Part shown: positions 8,760 through 17,184 of the stretch, piece by piece
How positions within the stretch are numbered: position 1 is the first letter of the stretch
Layout: each line of letters opens with the position of its first letter
Made by a program: the position numbers and the translations under genes
NCBI GenBank assembly: GCA_964507235.1
Contig: CAZDPE010000009.1
Span: 1 to 41,271, forward strand
Length of the DNA: 41,271 nt
Source: Suilimivivens sp964507235
GTDB lineage: Bacteria > Bacillota > Clostridia > Lachnospirales > Lachnospiraceae
Reading direction: 5' to 3'
Notes under the pieces: model-generated
Seen by the model: the letters and a program-made list of their open reading frames with translations, nothing else
Databases searched by the model: none
Told to the model about the DNA's origin: nothing

Positions 8760-8796
8760 CATAACAATACTTTCTGTTGTTCACCTTTATCATCTT

Positions 8797-9039
8797 CTAA
8801 GCAAAACATCCCCGGAACGGATTTAGTAAACAACTCGCTATTTTAAAGCACATAAGCCCAACAGGTATTAAAATCAACGTGCAGCACAGCACCACTCCAA
8901 TCACTGCACAAAAAATTGCGCAGGGCAGACAGAAAATCAGCCTTAATGCCAGCTTCAGCACCCCTCCTGCCAGCCTGAAGCATAACGATAATACAAAACA
9001 AACAATGATTAAAGCTATTATAGTAATGAAAGTAATCAT
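8797..9039 (-). CDS. Small hydrophobic membrane protein
   Basis: Eighty-residue, almost wholly hydrophobic protein with two likely transmembrane helices (residues ~2-35 and ~38-68) and several cysteines. I do not recognise a named family. It has a clear RBS (GGAGAGGAG) and starts 22 nt after the DUF4097 gene stop, so it is the last gene of the padR-DUF1700-DUF4097 operon. It may assist the envelope function of that operon. The operon setting and RBS make it a real gene. Confidence 0.72.
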   Translation of the reverse strand: MITFITIIALIIVCFVLSLCFRLAGGVLKLALRLIFCLPCAIFCAVIGVVLCCTLILIPVGLMCFKIASCLLNPFRGCFA

Positions 9040-9061
9040 AATTATTCTCCTCTCCCGCTTC

Positions 9062-10009
9062 CTAATTATTAAATGTAATTGTAATATTTCCCATACTGCA
9101 TTCTATGTCAAATTTACTGTCGGCGTTATTATTTATTTTTTTCTCTGCTGCCAGTGATGAAACAGAAAAGCTTCCTATTTCAATATTTCCGGCTCCGCAT
9201 TCAATTTCATAGTTATGCTCTGTTTCACTGCCCGTTAAGGCCAATTCCATATTTCCCATACTGCATTCAGCCTCAAGCTTTCCGGTAATGGTTCCGGTGT
9301 AAAGGCACTCACCTAACCCGACATTAAGTTCCGCATCCCTGGCCGTGACGTTGGAAGCCTCCATTTGCCCAGCCCCCACGTCAACTGATAATTTTTCAAT
9401 ATCCATTTCATTCAGGTAAAGCATACCTGCACCAATTTCCGCATCAATTTTCCTTACCTCAATATTCGATATTTCCATCATGCCGGCACCCGTTTCTGCC
9501 TCCAGTTTTTCAAAACTGCTTCCCAAAGGAACCCATATCTCTATCCTGTTTTCATCTAAATCATTATATTCATACCACTTGATATCTTTAAACCCTTCAA
9601 CATAAAATGTATTTCCTTTAACATAATAATCGCAGCGCCCTTTTCCGGATATCCGAATGTCAATTACGCCATCATCATAGCCTTTCTCCCCTACTATAAA
9701 TGTTCCCGCTCCAAGCAGCAGCTCCATATTACTGATGTCATCCGCCGCTATCTGCTTGGACACTTCAGCTTCCGTCTGCGTCGAAGCCTCATTATCTTTC
9801 ACAGATCCCCATCTGCCGTCAGTCGAATAATAAAAATTTCTTTCCAAACTGTCCACAACGCTTTCAATTTTATCATCCAGCTTTTCTTCCTCTCTGATGG
9901 TTCTGAACAAATTACCGCCGCATGCCAGCGCACCGATAGAACCAAACACAAATCCCACGACTAAAAGAATCCCTGCTGTCATCAGACTTACTTTTACAAA
10001 TTTTTTCAT
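9062..10009 (-). CDS. DUF4097-family beta-repeat envelope protein
   Basis: 315-residue protein anchored by one N-terminal transmembrane segment (~8-30), with the rest outside. The C-terminal ~200 residues are a right-handed beta-repeat of the DUF4097 type: short strands with recurring GAG.ME and GAGMLYL turns and paired asparagine/glycine positions. It is produced with a DUF1700 protein (4-nt stop/start overlap) and a PadR regulator, the usual partners of DUF4097. This set is thought to act in envelope stress sensing, but the function is not established. No canonical lipobox: the residues before Cys are ALA, not L-x-A/G. Confidence 0.88.
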   Translation of the reverse strand: MKKFVKVSLMTAGILLVVGFVFGSIGALACGGNLFRTIREEEKLDDKIESVVDSLERNFYYSTDGRWGSVKDNEASTQTEAEVSKQIAADDISNMELLLGAGTFIVGEKGYDDGVIDIRISGKGRCDYYVKGNTFYVEGFKDIKWYEYNDLDENRIEIWVPLGSSFEKLEAETGAGMMEISNIEVRKIDAEIGAGMLYLNEMDIEKLSVDVGAGQMEASNVTARDAELNVGLGECLYTGTITGKLEAECSMGNMELALTGSETEHNYEIECGAGNIEIGSFSVSSLAAEKKINNNADSKFDIECSMGNITITFNN

Positions 10010-10785
10010 ACTGCCGCTCCTTTCTTTTTACCGGATATACTCCTGAATATATAATCAATTCCCTGAAAAATACCGGGAACGCATTTACCCGCAATCAGGA
10101 TTGTAACCAGCATGCATAAAATACCCAATGCCGCACAGATACATCCTCCTCCTATCAGCCCTATTCCCACAAACGGCCTTGCAATCATGCATCCAAACCC
10201 GGCGATTACAAGAGCAGCCGCCGCAAGAATGAGTATAATGATTGCAAAACCAAACCCCAGAATGACTCCAATCACTGCGACAATAATTCCGGCTAAAATT
10301 CCCAACAGAGCCCCTGCCGCACCGATGATTACCGGAGAAAAAATAATACAGCCAATAATGATCAGCACAATGGCCCAGACTGGCATATCCTTTTTCTCTT
10401 GTGCATTATTCTCCGCGGCACTTCTTTCATATACAGCTTCTTCCTGAAAATTTCCCGGGTCTGTACCGCTGTTTTCTGTCTGTCCGTAACCGGAACCGAA
10501 TCCGGAAACATCCTTTTTCATTACTTCATTTTTTGTTTCTTCTGCGGTCTTGCTTGTAAATCCTTTTTCCGTAAATTCTCCCTGGCTTTCGTTTTCACTA
10601 ATGCCTTCTTTTACTGTTTTTGCCACCTGCTCCGGAGAACCCAGGGCGTCAATTACTTCCTTTTCATTCTCCTTTCCGGCATCATTAAAATAATCATTAT
10701 AATATTGAAGCGCTTCTTCCCTCTCACTGGGTGAAATATCCGAAAGTAATTCTTCAAGCCGCCTCATAAATTCCCATCTGCTCAT
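10006..10785 (-). CDS. DUF1700-family membrane protein
   Basis: 259 residues. The N-terminal ~60 residues are the conserved DUF1700 helical region (FMRRLEELLSDISPSEREEA, then YYNDYFNDAG and ALGSPEQVA). A polar, low-complexity linker (~65-130) follows, then a C-terminal block of four or five glycine-rich transmembrane helices. It overlaps padR by 4 nt upstream and DUF4097 by 4 nt downstream, so the three are co-translated. DUF1700 proteins commonly travel with PadR and DUF4097. The cytoplasmic helical part may bind a partner or regulator. Molecular function unknown. Confidence 0.9.
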   Translation of the reverse strand: MSRWEFMRRLEELLSDISPSEREEALQYYNDYFNDAGKENEKEVIDALGSPEQVAKTVKEGISENESQGEFTEKGFTSKTAEETKNEVMKKDVSGFGSGYGQTENSGTDPGNFQEEAVYERSAAENNAQEKKDMPVWAIVLIIIGCIIFSPVIIGAAGALLGILAGIIVAVIGVILGFGFAIIILILAAAALVIAGFGCMIARPFVGIGLIGGGCICAALGILCMLVTILIAGKCVPGIFQGIDYIFRSISGKKKGAAV

Positions 10786-11105
10786 TTTATCATTCCTCCC
10801 TCAAAAATACTGTTGATTTTAGCAGAGTATTTTCTCCATTCGCTTTCATATAAATTTAACTGTAAACGCCCTTTTTCCGTCACCTTATAATATCTTCTGT
10901 TTCTGCCCGCGCATTCCATATCATAAACCTCAAGACACTCATCCTTCTGCAGCCTTCTGAGCACAGGATAAAGTGTGGATTCCGAAAGTTCTATTACCTG
11001 CCTTACATCCTGGGTTATTTTATAACCGTAAGCCCCCTCAGGTTCCCGGGATACTACCGCTAATACAATTGCATCAAGAAGCGCTGCTCCTGTATTAAAA
11101 ACCAT
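10782..11105 (-). CDS. PadR-family transcriptional regulator
   Basis: 107-residue winged-helix repressor: GAYGYKITQDV, then the recognition region ELSESTLYPVLRRLQKDECLE and the wing GRNRRYYKVTEKGR, all classic PadR. RBS AAAGGAG is 8 nt before the ATG. It heads the operon with DUF1700, DUF4097 and a small membrane protein. Two near-identical 21-bp dyads overlap the promoter upstream and are its probable autoregulatory operators. Confidence 0.93.
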   Translation of the reverse strand: MVFNTGAALLDAIVLAVVSREPEGAYGYKITQDVRQVIELSESTLYPVLRRLQKDECLEVYDMECAGRNRRYYKVTEKGRLQLNLYESEWRKYSAKINSIFEGGMIK

Positions 11106-11155
11106 TACTTTTTCTCCTTTCGTGTAATAGCCCTGTAAACAGAGTATATTTTATA

Positions 11156-11176
11156 ATATTATACATCATATAATAT
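11156..11176 (-). promoter_or_regulatory. PadR operator-like dyad, copy 1
   Basis: Perfect inverted repeat ATATTATA - 5 nt - TATAATAT. It lies in the 5' leader, about 17 nt downstream of the -10 box. Same architecture as the second copy, with centres 35 bp apart. Confidence 0.65.
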
Positions 11177-11190
11177 TTATTCTGATATAA

Positions 11191-11222
11191 ATACTATATG
11201 TCATATAATATTATTCTGTCAA
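11191..11222 (-). promoter_or_regulatory. padR operon promoter with operator copy 2
   Basis: Minus-strand promoter TTGACA (11217-11222), 18-nt spacer, TATAGT (11193-11198). The second dyad ATACTATA - 5 nt - TATAATAT (11191-11211) covers the -10 and much of the spacer, so binding would block the polymerase. Autoregulation by PadR is inferred. Confidence 0.7.
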
Positions 11223-11246
11223 TATATTTATACTAAATTTATCAAC

Positions 11247-11291
11247 AAAAAAACCGTTATAAAATACCTAACGTTTTATAACGGTTTTTTT
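11247..11291. terminator. Bidirectional terminator
   Basis: Long perfect arms AAAAAAACCGTTATAAAA and TTTTATAACGGTTTTTTT with a 9-nt loop. It ends the XRE/membrane-protein pair on the minus strand and insulates it from the padR promoter. Confidence 0.9.
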
Positions 11292-11320
11292 CTTCACTCT
11301 TTCATTATTTATTTTTTGCC

Positions 11321-11396
11321 TTTTCGACTCTGCAAAAGCTCTCATATACGGCATTTGCCAAAATCGGCAAGAGCAATTTGTTATGTCGTTTACTAT
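11321..11396 (+). repeat. Dispersed 76-bp repeat, copy A
   Basis: 76-nt stretch alignable without gaps to 17211-17286: 55 of 76 positions identical by hand count. Blocks TGCAAAAGCT and TTATGTCGTT are invariant. The central part folds as GCAAAAGC/GCATTTGC with one A-A mismatch. It lies right after the stop of the membrane-protein gene. Confidence 0.65.
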
Positions 11397-11402
11397 GAAT
11401 CA

Positions 11403-11888
11403 CTACATCTTCCTTTCATATATTCTGAATGCTGTTATATAGCTTAACATAAAGCACAGCAGAATGAACAACAGCATTTTTACTAAAACGGGATAGAAAA
11501 TTCCACCTATCATGCCGACGGCCAGAATTGCAAGCATCATAACGCCCAGCGCTGATTTCAAAGCATGATTGCTGATTTCCGCAAGCCTTTCATCAGAATT
11601 TTCAAGGCGGCTTTCCTTCAATTTCTTCTCGTCCCTTAACAGCATCAAATTCCTCACCAGCAAAATTAACCCGACTAATGCCAGACCCGTTCCGACTCCT
11701 GCATAAACCCCCAGCATATATTCCGGCAAAACGGCAATACCTTTTGCCCAGGCAATAAATGATGCGGCTGCAATTACAATTCCCACAGCTATCAGGGCTG
11801 CCATGTATTTATTTCTGCCTTTTACTATTTTTTTGTATTCTTCATTGGTGGCAGCCGTAGTTCCGCAAAAAATTCCTTTTATCTTCAT
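11403..11888 (-). CDS. DUF2178-like four-helix membrane protein
   Basis: 161-residue membrane protein with four predicted transmembrane helices in two pairs (~28-50, 58-82, 112-132, 135-155). A cytoplasmic loop between the pairs contains LENSDERLAEISNHA, a motif typical of DUF2178-like proteins that are found with small XRE repressors. Its ATG overlaps the XRE stop by 4 nt. The role is unknown; such pairs are common in Firmicutes and the regulator probably controls both. The extreme N-terminus has KIKGIFCGTTAATNEEY, which may be an extra regulatory tail. Confidence 0.78.
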   Translation of the reverse strand: MKIKGIFCGTTAATNEEYKKIVKGRNKYMAALIAVGIVIAAASFIAWAKGIAVLPEYMLGVYAGVGTGLALVGLILLVRNLMLLRDEKKLKESRLENSDERLAEISNHALKSALGVMMLAILAVGMIGGIFYPVLVKMLLFILLCFMLSYITAFRIYERKM

Positions 11889-12094
11889 AAGTTTTCATCC
11901 TCCCTGTCAAATAAGAACATTTCTTCTATGGTTACTCCGAAAAACTGGGCTATCTTATGGGCAAGCACAAGAGAAGCTTTGTATTTCCCGCTTTCGAGGG
12001 AAATGATAGTCTGCCTTGTAACATTTACCGCATCGGCAAGTTCTTCCTGCGTAACCTTTCTTTCCTTCCTGTATTCAGTTATTTTGGTTTTCAT
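11885..12094 (-). CDS. Short XRE-family regulator (YgzD/Xre type)
   Basis: 69-residue, single-domain helix-turn-helix protein: ITEYRKERKVTQEELADAVN then VTRQTIISLESGKY. The length and the C-terminal AQFFGVTIEEMF mark the YgzD-like class that pairs with small membrane proteins. Start: GAAAGG lies 10 nt before ATG 12094, but directly abuts ATG 12103, so 12094 is preferred. It overlaps the membrane gene by 4 nt. Three GTAAAG repeats over its promoter are probable autoregulatory sites. Confidence 0.9.
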   Translation of the reverse strand: MKTKITEYRKERKVTQEELADAVNVTRQTIISLESGKYKASLVLAHKIAQFFGVTIEEMFLFDREDENL

Positions 12095-12124
12095 AAAAAC
12101 CATCCTTTCAATTAGTATAGCATG

Positions 12125-12177
12125 CTTTACATTTAAAAGTATAGTTCACTTTACATTAAATGTCAAGCATACTTTAC
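12125..12177 (-). promoter_or_regulatory. XRE promoter with three GTAAAG direct repeats
   Basis: Minus-strand promoter TTGACA (12161-12166), 17-nt spacer, TATACT (12138-12143). The hexamer GTAAAG followed by a YRWRCT-like tail occurs at 12172-12177, 12149-12154 and 12125-12130, spaced 23 and 24 bp, about two helical turns. This pattern suits cooperative binding of the small XRE protein on one DNA face. Confidence 0.75.
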
Positions 12178-12244
12178 TTTTAAATGTATTTTTTCCCTTC
12201 GTTCTCTCTTATCATAGACAAAGACAGCTTCTTTTCCAATGTTC

Positions 12245-13039
12245 TTATATTAACTTCTGTATCTCATGCCACATACTTATGGTCTTTTCATTTCCGGCTA
12301 CAACACCGTTCTTTTCATCAAAAGTAAGTTCTTTTCCTTCTATATTAAGAATTCTGCCGCCCGCTTCCGTCAGAATTAAGGAACCGGCCGCATAATCCCA
12401 GGGACTGAGCAGCAGTTCAAAATAAAGCTCTGCCCTTCCGCAGGCAATATTGCATAAATCAATGGCCGCAGAACCGCTCCGCCGTACATCAAGACTTCTT
12501 GTAAAGAGCTCATAAGCATATTTAAAGGAACGTTCTGCCAGTTCTTCATTATAAGGCGCCGTCCCAAAAAGCACCAGACCTTCGCCCAATTCATGTTCAG
12601 AAACATGAATCGGCTTTCCGTTGCACCGGGCTCCCTTTCCCCGCAGTCCACAAAACAATTCGTCCAAATATGGATTATATACAATTCCAATCACAGGCTT
12701 GCCCGACTTTAAAAGACCGACGGAAATGCAGCTTACACAATAACCCTTCATAAAATTGGTGGTGCCGTCAATCGGATCAATAATAAAAGTATAACCCTCC
12801 GGCAAGGCCGCATGTTCTTCCTCTTCTTCTCCTATAAATATGGCTTCCGGAAGCACAAGGGCCAGTTCCTTAAACAGAAACTCCTGCACTTTTTTGTCAT
12901 AGGCCGTCACAAAATTGGCTCTTCCGCTTTTTTCTTCCACCGTTTCTTCAACGTGAACAGCCCCTGTAAGAATCTTTCCCGCTTCCTTTACAACGGCCTC
13001 AATTTTTTCGGACAATTCCTTTAAACAGTCTTCTGCCAT
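12245..13039 (-). CDS. Inositol monophosphatase-family phosphatase
   Basis: 264-residue Mg2+-dependent sugar/inositol phosphatase. Metal-binding motifs: GEE at 70-72 within IFIGEEEEEH, then IDPIDGTTNF at ~87-96, and the C-terminal SPWDYAAGSLILTEAGG. The family cleaves inositol-1-phosphate and related phosphates (also nucleotide or fructose bisphosphates in some members), so the substrate is open. It starts 5 nt after the stop of the alpha-glucanase gene, giving a two-gene operon; a role in sugar-phosphate turnover is plausible. Length is typical. Confidence 0.92.
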   Translation of the reverse strand: MAEDCLKELSEKIEAVVKEAGKILTGAVHVEETVEEKSGRANFVTAYDKKVQEFLFKELALVLPEAIFIGEEEEEHAALPEGYTFIIDPIDGTTNFMKGYCVSCISVGLLKSGKPVIGIVYNPYLDELFCGLRGKGARCNGKPIHVSEHELGEGLVLFGTAPYNEELAERSFKYAYELFTRSLDVRRSGSAAIDLCNIACGRAELYFELLLSPWDYAAGSLILTEAGGRILNIEGKELTFDEKNGVVAGNEKTISMWHEIQKLI

Positions 13040-13044
13040 TATCT

Positions 13045-14355
13045 TTATTTCTCCATCTTCCAGAAATAAGCGCTGTAAGGAGGAAGCATACTTCCGCCGC
13101 CGAAGTCATGCATTTCTCCGGTAATCAAATCCACAGCCGTACCGCAGCCTGCATCAAAATGTGCTGTATATGGTTCCGCATCTGCATTAATGGCCACAAG
13201 AACTCGTTCACCATCTGTTTTTCTTTCAAAAATACACTGCTTATTTGTAAGAACCACAGAGCGGAAATCACCATAATTTAAAGCCCTTGAATTTTTCTTA
13301 GCCTCTGCAAGTTTGCTGATCCACTCTGACAGTTCATTATAAACAGGCTCTTCAAAGGAGGCTCTCAGAGCCGGATCCCCTTCGCTCTTATTCGCTTTTG
13401 CTCCCCATTCGCTTCCATAATATATGCATGGAATTCCCGGCATACCGAAGGCCAACGCATATATTAAAGGAAGATGCTTCTCATTGGAAAGAATGCTCGC
13501 CACTCTGGTAACATCATGGTTGTCCACAAAGGTAAACATGTGTTTACCTTTATAAAGCGTCCAGTTTTCCGGTCCAAACTGCCGGAGCAGTGAATGGTTT
13601 ATTTCAAACATGTTCATACTGTTAAAACTGGAATACAGCCCCTTATAACATTCATAGTTGGTAGCGGAGTGCAGCATTCCGTCGTTCACCATCCTGTTAT
13701 AATCTCCATGCAGCATTTCCCCTAAAAGATAGAATTCATTCTTAAGTCCTTCTGTAAAGCTTCTCAAACGCCTGACAAAATTCTCATCCAGGCAATAAGC
13801 TACATCCAGCCGCAATCCGTCAATATCAAACTCGTCCACCCAGTATTTTACCGCATCCAGAATATGCTCTACAACCTCACCGTTTTGAAGATTCAGCTTT
13901 ACCAAATCATAATTGCCTTCCCAGCCTTCATACCAAAGACCGTCATTATAGTTGGAATTGCCGGATAGATTTATATGAAACCAGTTTAAATAACGTGAAT
14001 TCTCCCTGTTCTTCAACACATCCTGAAACTGGTAAAAGCCCCGTCCCACGTGATTGAAAACGCCGTCCAGCACAACTCTGATTCCGTTTTCATGAAGCTT
14101 TTTGCAAACCTCTTTAAAATCTTCATTTGTTCCCAGCCGCACATCAATCTTTTTATAATCTCTTGTATTATATCCATGAGTATCAGATTCAAAAACAGGT
14201 GAAAAGTATACTGCATTGATTCCCAGCCTCTTCATATGAGGAATCCATTCCTCCACCTTTTTAATCCTGCTTGTCAAAACTCCGTCATTTTCAAAGGGAG
14301 CCCCGCAGAATCCCAACGGATAAATCTGATAAAAAACACTTTCATATGCCCACAT
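13045..14355 (-). CDS. GH13 alpha-amylase family glucanase, cytoplasmic
   Basis: 436-residue glycoside hydrolase family 13 enzyme. The four classical regions are present: DGVFNHVG (I), GLRLDVAY with the nucleophile Asp (II), LLGEML with the acid/base Glu (III) and FVDNHD (IV). YFSPVFESDTHGYNTRDYKK fits neopullulanase/cyclomaltodextrinase-like members. There is no signal peptide, so it acts on imported maltodextrins or glycogen, in keeping with glycogen phosphorylase elsewhere in the window. Start: AGGAGG 8 nt before ATG 14355 decides against the upstream ATG at 14385. First gene of an operon with the phosphatase. Confidence 0.93.
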   Translation of the reverse strand: MWAYESVFYQIYPLGFCGAPFENDGVLTSRIKKVEEWIPHMKRLGINAVYFSPVFESDTHGYNTRDYKKIDVRLGTNEDFKEVCKKLHENGIRVVLDGVFNHVGRGFYQFQDVLKNRENSRYLNWFHINLSGNSNYNDGLWYEGWEGNYDLVKLNLQNGEVVEHILDAVKYWVDEFDIDGLRLDVAYCLDENFVRRLRSFTEGLKNEFYLLGEMLHGDYNRMVNDGMLHSATNYECYKGLYSSFNSMNMFEINHSLLRQFGPENWTLYKGKHMFTFVDNHDVTRVASILSNEKHLPLIYALAFGMPGIPCIYYGSEWGAKANKSEGDPALRASFEEPVYNELSEWISKLAEAKKNSRALNYGDFRSVVLTNKQCIFERKTDGERVLVAINADAEPYTAHFDAGCGTAVDLITGEMHDFGGGSMLPPYSAYFWKMEK

Positions 14356-14387
14356 ATTATGTTTCCTCCTAATTTCTCTCTGCATGC

Positions 14388-14423
14388 TTCAGTTTACCAT
14401 ATTTTAATCCAATCAGTCAATTT
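14388..14423 (-). promoter_or_regulatory. Promoter of the glucanase operon
   Basis: Minus strand TTGACT, 18-nt spacer, TAAACT, about 35-70 nt before the ATG at 14355. One mismatch in the -35 and two in the -10. No clear operator palindrome is seen. Confidence 0.5.
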
Positions 14424-14559
14424 TAACAGAGCATTCATTGACCAAATTAGTACTTTTTCTGATTTTGAATTTTTGTACTTGCAGTTTTAAACTGAAAAAC
14501 AATCAAAATTTTTAATTTAAAAATCGTAAATCAAAAAGAAATCCCCAATTTCCACAGAG

Positions 14560-14568
14560 TTATCCACA
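14560..14568 (+). other. Perfect DnaA box
   Basis: TTATCCACA, an exact DnaA-box consensus, preceded 3 nt upstream by the near-match ATTTCCACA. It sits in an AT-rich 267-nt intergenic region between the glucanase and the helicase genes. No dnaA, dnaN or box cluster is present, so this is not called an origin. Confidence 0.5.
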
Positions 14569-14652
14569 ATGACACAAATGTCATTTTAAATGACTCAAAT
14601 AACTTTTTTGATAAAAATGGCGTCATTTTTTTGAAAATCTTTCATTCTTATT

Positions 14653-17154
14653 TTAGAACCATTCCTGCCAGAAGGCTTCAACCTTTCTTTCAATCTTTTC
14701 CAGGGATACTCTTTCAAAATCCTCCCATTCTCTGGGAAACAACCGCAAATAAGAAGGAGATAAAAATCGTTCATCAAGAAGGGCAACAATTCCCACATCA
14801 TCCACCGTCCGAATCACTCTTCCTGCCGCCTGCAGCACCTTATTCATACCCGGATATTTATAGGCATAGTCGAATCCGTTCTCCCCCTGCTCTTCAAAGT
14901 AATGCTTCAATATCTCACGCTCATTACACACCAGAGGCAGACCGGTTCCCACAATAATGGCTCCAATCAAACTGTCCTTTTTAAGGTCTATCCCTTCACT
15001 GAAAATTCCGCCCAGGACACAAAAGCCCAGAAGGCTTTTTCCTTCTTCTTCCTCTTCTTCAATTTCCATGCGGATAATTTCAGAAAGCTTCAATTCTTCT
15101 GTCAATGCATTCTCCCCATTGTCATCACCCGGTTCCCGGAATCTTGACAGAAAGGCCTCCCGACTCTGTTCATTCATATACTCCTCCTGCAAAAGGCACT
15201 CCGTCTTATTTTCATCAAGAAAATATGTTGAAAAAGCCTCATAGACATTCTGCAGAAAAGTGTAAGACGGTAAAAAAACCAGATAATTTCCATTCCGGCA
15301 GCTGACAATTTTATGAATATAGGAAGCTATATTATAATATTCCATATCAGAACGTCTGCTATATTTGCTCGTTACATCCGCTGCCACAAACAATCCTTTT
15401 CTTTCAGGCTGAAAGACGGATTTTGCATAAACCTCATAGTCGCCTTCCTCTGCACCGAGAAGCCTTTTATAATACTGAATGGGCAGGAGGGTGGCTGAAA
15501 ATAAAATCGTACTTCTTCCCCGCATCATACATTCCCTTAAATTTCTTGCAGGATTCACACAAAACAGTTTAACTGTAAATCCTCCATCCGATTCCATTTG
15601 GGAATAAATCACATAGTTTTTATCCAGATTTTCATGAATGAAAAGGAAATGAGAAACCTCAAAGTAAAAATCCAGAATGTCATTTTTAATCAGACTTTCT
15701 TCATGCTCCTCCAGATAATCATCTATAGTAGTTGAAAGTCTGATTAATGCTCTTACAAAAGGTTCAATGGATGTTTCATTTTCAATTACATAATTCTCAC
15801 ATCCTCTTTTTAATTCCAAAAGCTCCCTGTTGCATTTCTCCAGCTGGCGGTACATTTTCCCATCATAATCCTTCACAATCTTTTTAATTGAAAGAAAATC
15901 TTCCTTCTTCAGTACCGCACTATACATTTCCCTGCCGCGCTCTACCAGATTATGAGCCTCATCAATCAGGAATGTATAATCCTCTCTTATGCCTTCCGTA
16001 AAAAAGCGCTTTAAATATACATGCGGATCAAACAGATAATTATAATCACAGATAACCGCATCTGCAAACAAGCTCATATCAAGGCACATCTCAAACGGGC
16101 AGACCTGATGCTTTAAAGCATATTCTTCTATGGTTTCTCTGGTAAAGTTATCTGCATGAATCAATAAATCATAAATGGCATCATTAATTCTGTCAAAATG
16201 CCCTTTTGCATAAGGGCAGTAATCAGGATTGCATTCCGTTTCTTCCATAAAACAAATTTTGTCCTTGGCAGTCAAAATAACAGACTTAAACTTAAGACCG
16301 CCTTCACGCATGATTTCCAGGGCATTTTCTGCCACTGTTCTGGTAATGGTCTTAGCTGTCAGATAAAAAATCTTCTGCCCCATACCTTCACCCATGGCTT
16401 TTACCGCCGGAAATAATGTGGAAATAGTCTTCCCCACTCCCGTAGGCGCCTCAATAAACAGTTTTCTTTTATGATAAATTGTCTGATACACATAAGTAAT
16501 AAGATCCTTTTGCCCTTCTCTGTATTCAAAAGGAAATTTCATTTCTTTAATGGACTGCTGGCGTTTATTTTGCCATTCAAACTGAAAGTCCGCCCATTTT
16601 TGATAACTCCTCATGATATCCTCAAACCATAAAGATAATTCGTCCATATCATACTCAAAATGAAAATATTTAATTTCTTCCGTATCAATATTGCAATAGG
16701 TCATCCTGACCCTGATGCTCCTTAAATCATTCTGCACTCCATATATATATGCGTAGCATTTGGCCTGTGCAAGATGTATCGGAACTGCTTCCTTTATTCT
16801 GTGAATCTCCCGGTAAGTGCCTTTGATTTCATCAATCGTTACCGTCACACAATCCTTATAAGCAGGGGATAACTCCGTTTCCGTCAGCTCCGGAACCTGT
16901 ACTGTATCACCCGCTTTTTGTATGATAATTCCATCCGCCCTGCCTTCTATTCTGATTATATAATTTCCCGTTTCCACCTGATGACGCAGAAAAACCTCCG
17001 CATGATAATCGGCACCCATTTTTCTTTGAATCATACGGTGAATCCTGCCGCCTTCCTGCATGGCATTGTCAGTCGACTTGGTTCTTCTGTTATCAATATT
17101 TCCACTGCGGAGAATAAACTCCACCAGATTTCTTACAGAAACTTGAATTTCCAC
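14653..17154 (-). CDS. PD-(D/E)XK nuclease - DinG/XPD helicase fusion
   Basis: 833-residue superfamily 2 DNA helicase with a nuclease-like front. Residues ~1-190 show the RecB/Cas4-type PD-(D/E)XK signature: GRADGI (Asp74), DEIKGT (Glu109, Lys111) and QAKCYAY (Gln130, Tyr135). The helicase follows: Walker A APTGVGKT (~237-244), five cysteines between 301 and 357 that can supply an XPD-type 4Fe-4S cluster, DEAH at ~398-401, and C-terminal motif VI around QAAGRVIR. Start: GTG at 17154 with AAAGG 9 nt upstream; the frame opens further but the extra residues lie in a repeat element. Likely acts in DNA repair. Gene order after an HPr-like gene gives no functional clue. Confidence 0.9.
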   Translation of the reverse strand: MEIQVSVRNLVEFILRSGNIDNRRTKSTDNAMQEGGRIHRMIQRKMGADYHAEVFLRHQVETGNYIIRIEGRADGIIIQKAGDTVQVPELTETELSPAYKDCVTVTIDEIKGTYREIHRIKEAVPIHLAQAKCYAYIYGVQNDLRSIRVRMTYCNIDTEEIKYFHFEYDMDELSLWFEDIMRSYQKWADFQFEWQNKRQQSIKEMKFPFEYREGQKDLITYVYQTIYHKRKLFIEAPTGVGKTISTLFPAVKAMGEGMGQKIFYLTAKTITRTVAENALEIMREGGLKFKSVILTAKDKICFMEETECNPDYCPYAKGHFDRINDAIYDLLIHADNFTRETIEEYALKHQVCPFEMCLDMSLFADAVICDYNYLFDPHVYLKRFFTEGIREDYTFLIDEAHNLVERGREMYSAVLKKEDFLSIKKIVKDYDGKMYRQLEKCNRELLELKRGCENYVIENETSIEPFVRALIRLSTTIDDYLEEHEESLIKNDILDFYFEVSHFLFIHENLDKNYVIYSQMESDGGFTVKLFCVNPARNLRECMMRGRSTILFSATLLPIQYYKRLLGAEEGDYEVYAKSVFQPERKGLFVAADVTSKYSRRSDMEYYNIASYIHKIVSCRNGNYLVFLPSYTFLQNVYEAFSTYFLDENKTECLLQEEYMNEQSREAFLSRFREPGDDNGENALTEELKLSEIIRMEIEEEEEEGKSLLGFCVLGGIFSEGIDLKKDSLIGAIIVGTGLPLVCNEREILKHYFEEQGENGFDYAYKYPGMNKVLQAAGRVIRTVDDVGIVALLDERFLSPSYLRLFPREWEDFERVSLEKIERKVEAFWQEWF

Positions 17155-17184
17155 AATTCTACACCTTTCAGGGAACTCTTTTTC

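Noticed and set aside
14388..14480. CcpA/LacI operator before the glucanase gene
   Set aside because: The dyads there lack the central CG and do not match GAAAACGTTTTC; no support for membership of that regulon.
14551..14600. Replication origin
   Set aside because: One good DnaA box only; no dnaA, dnaN, unwinding-element layout or box cluster.
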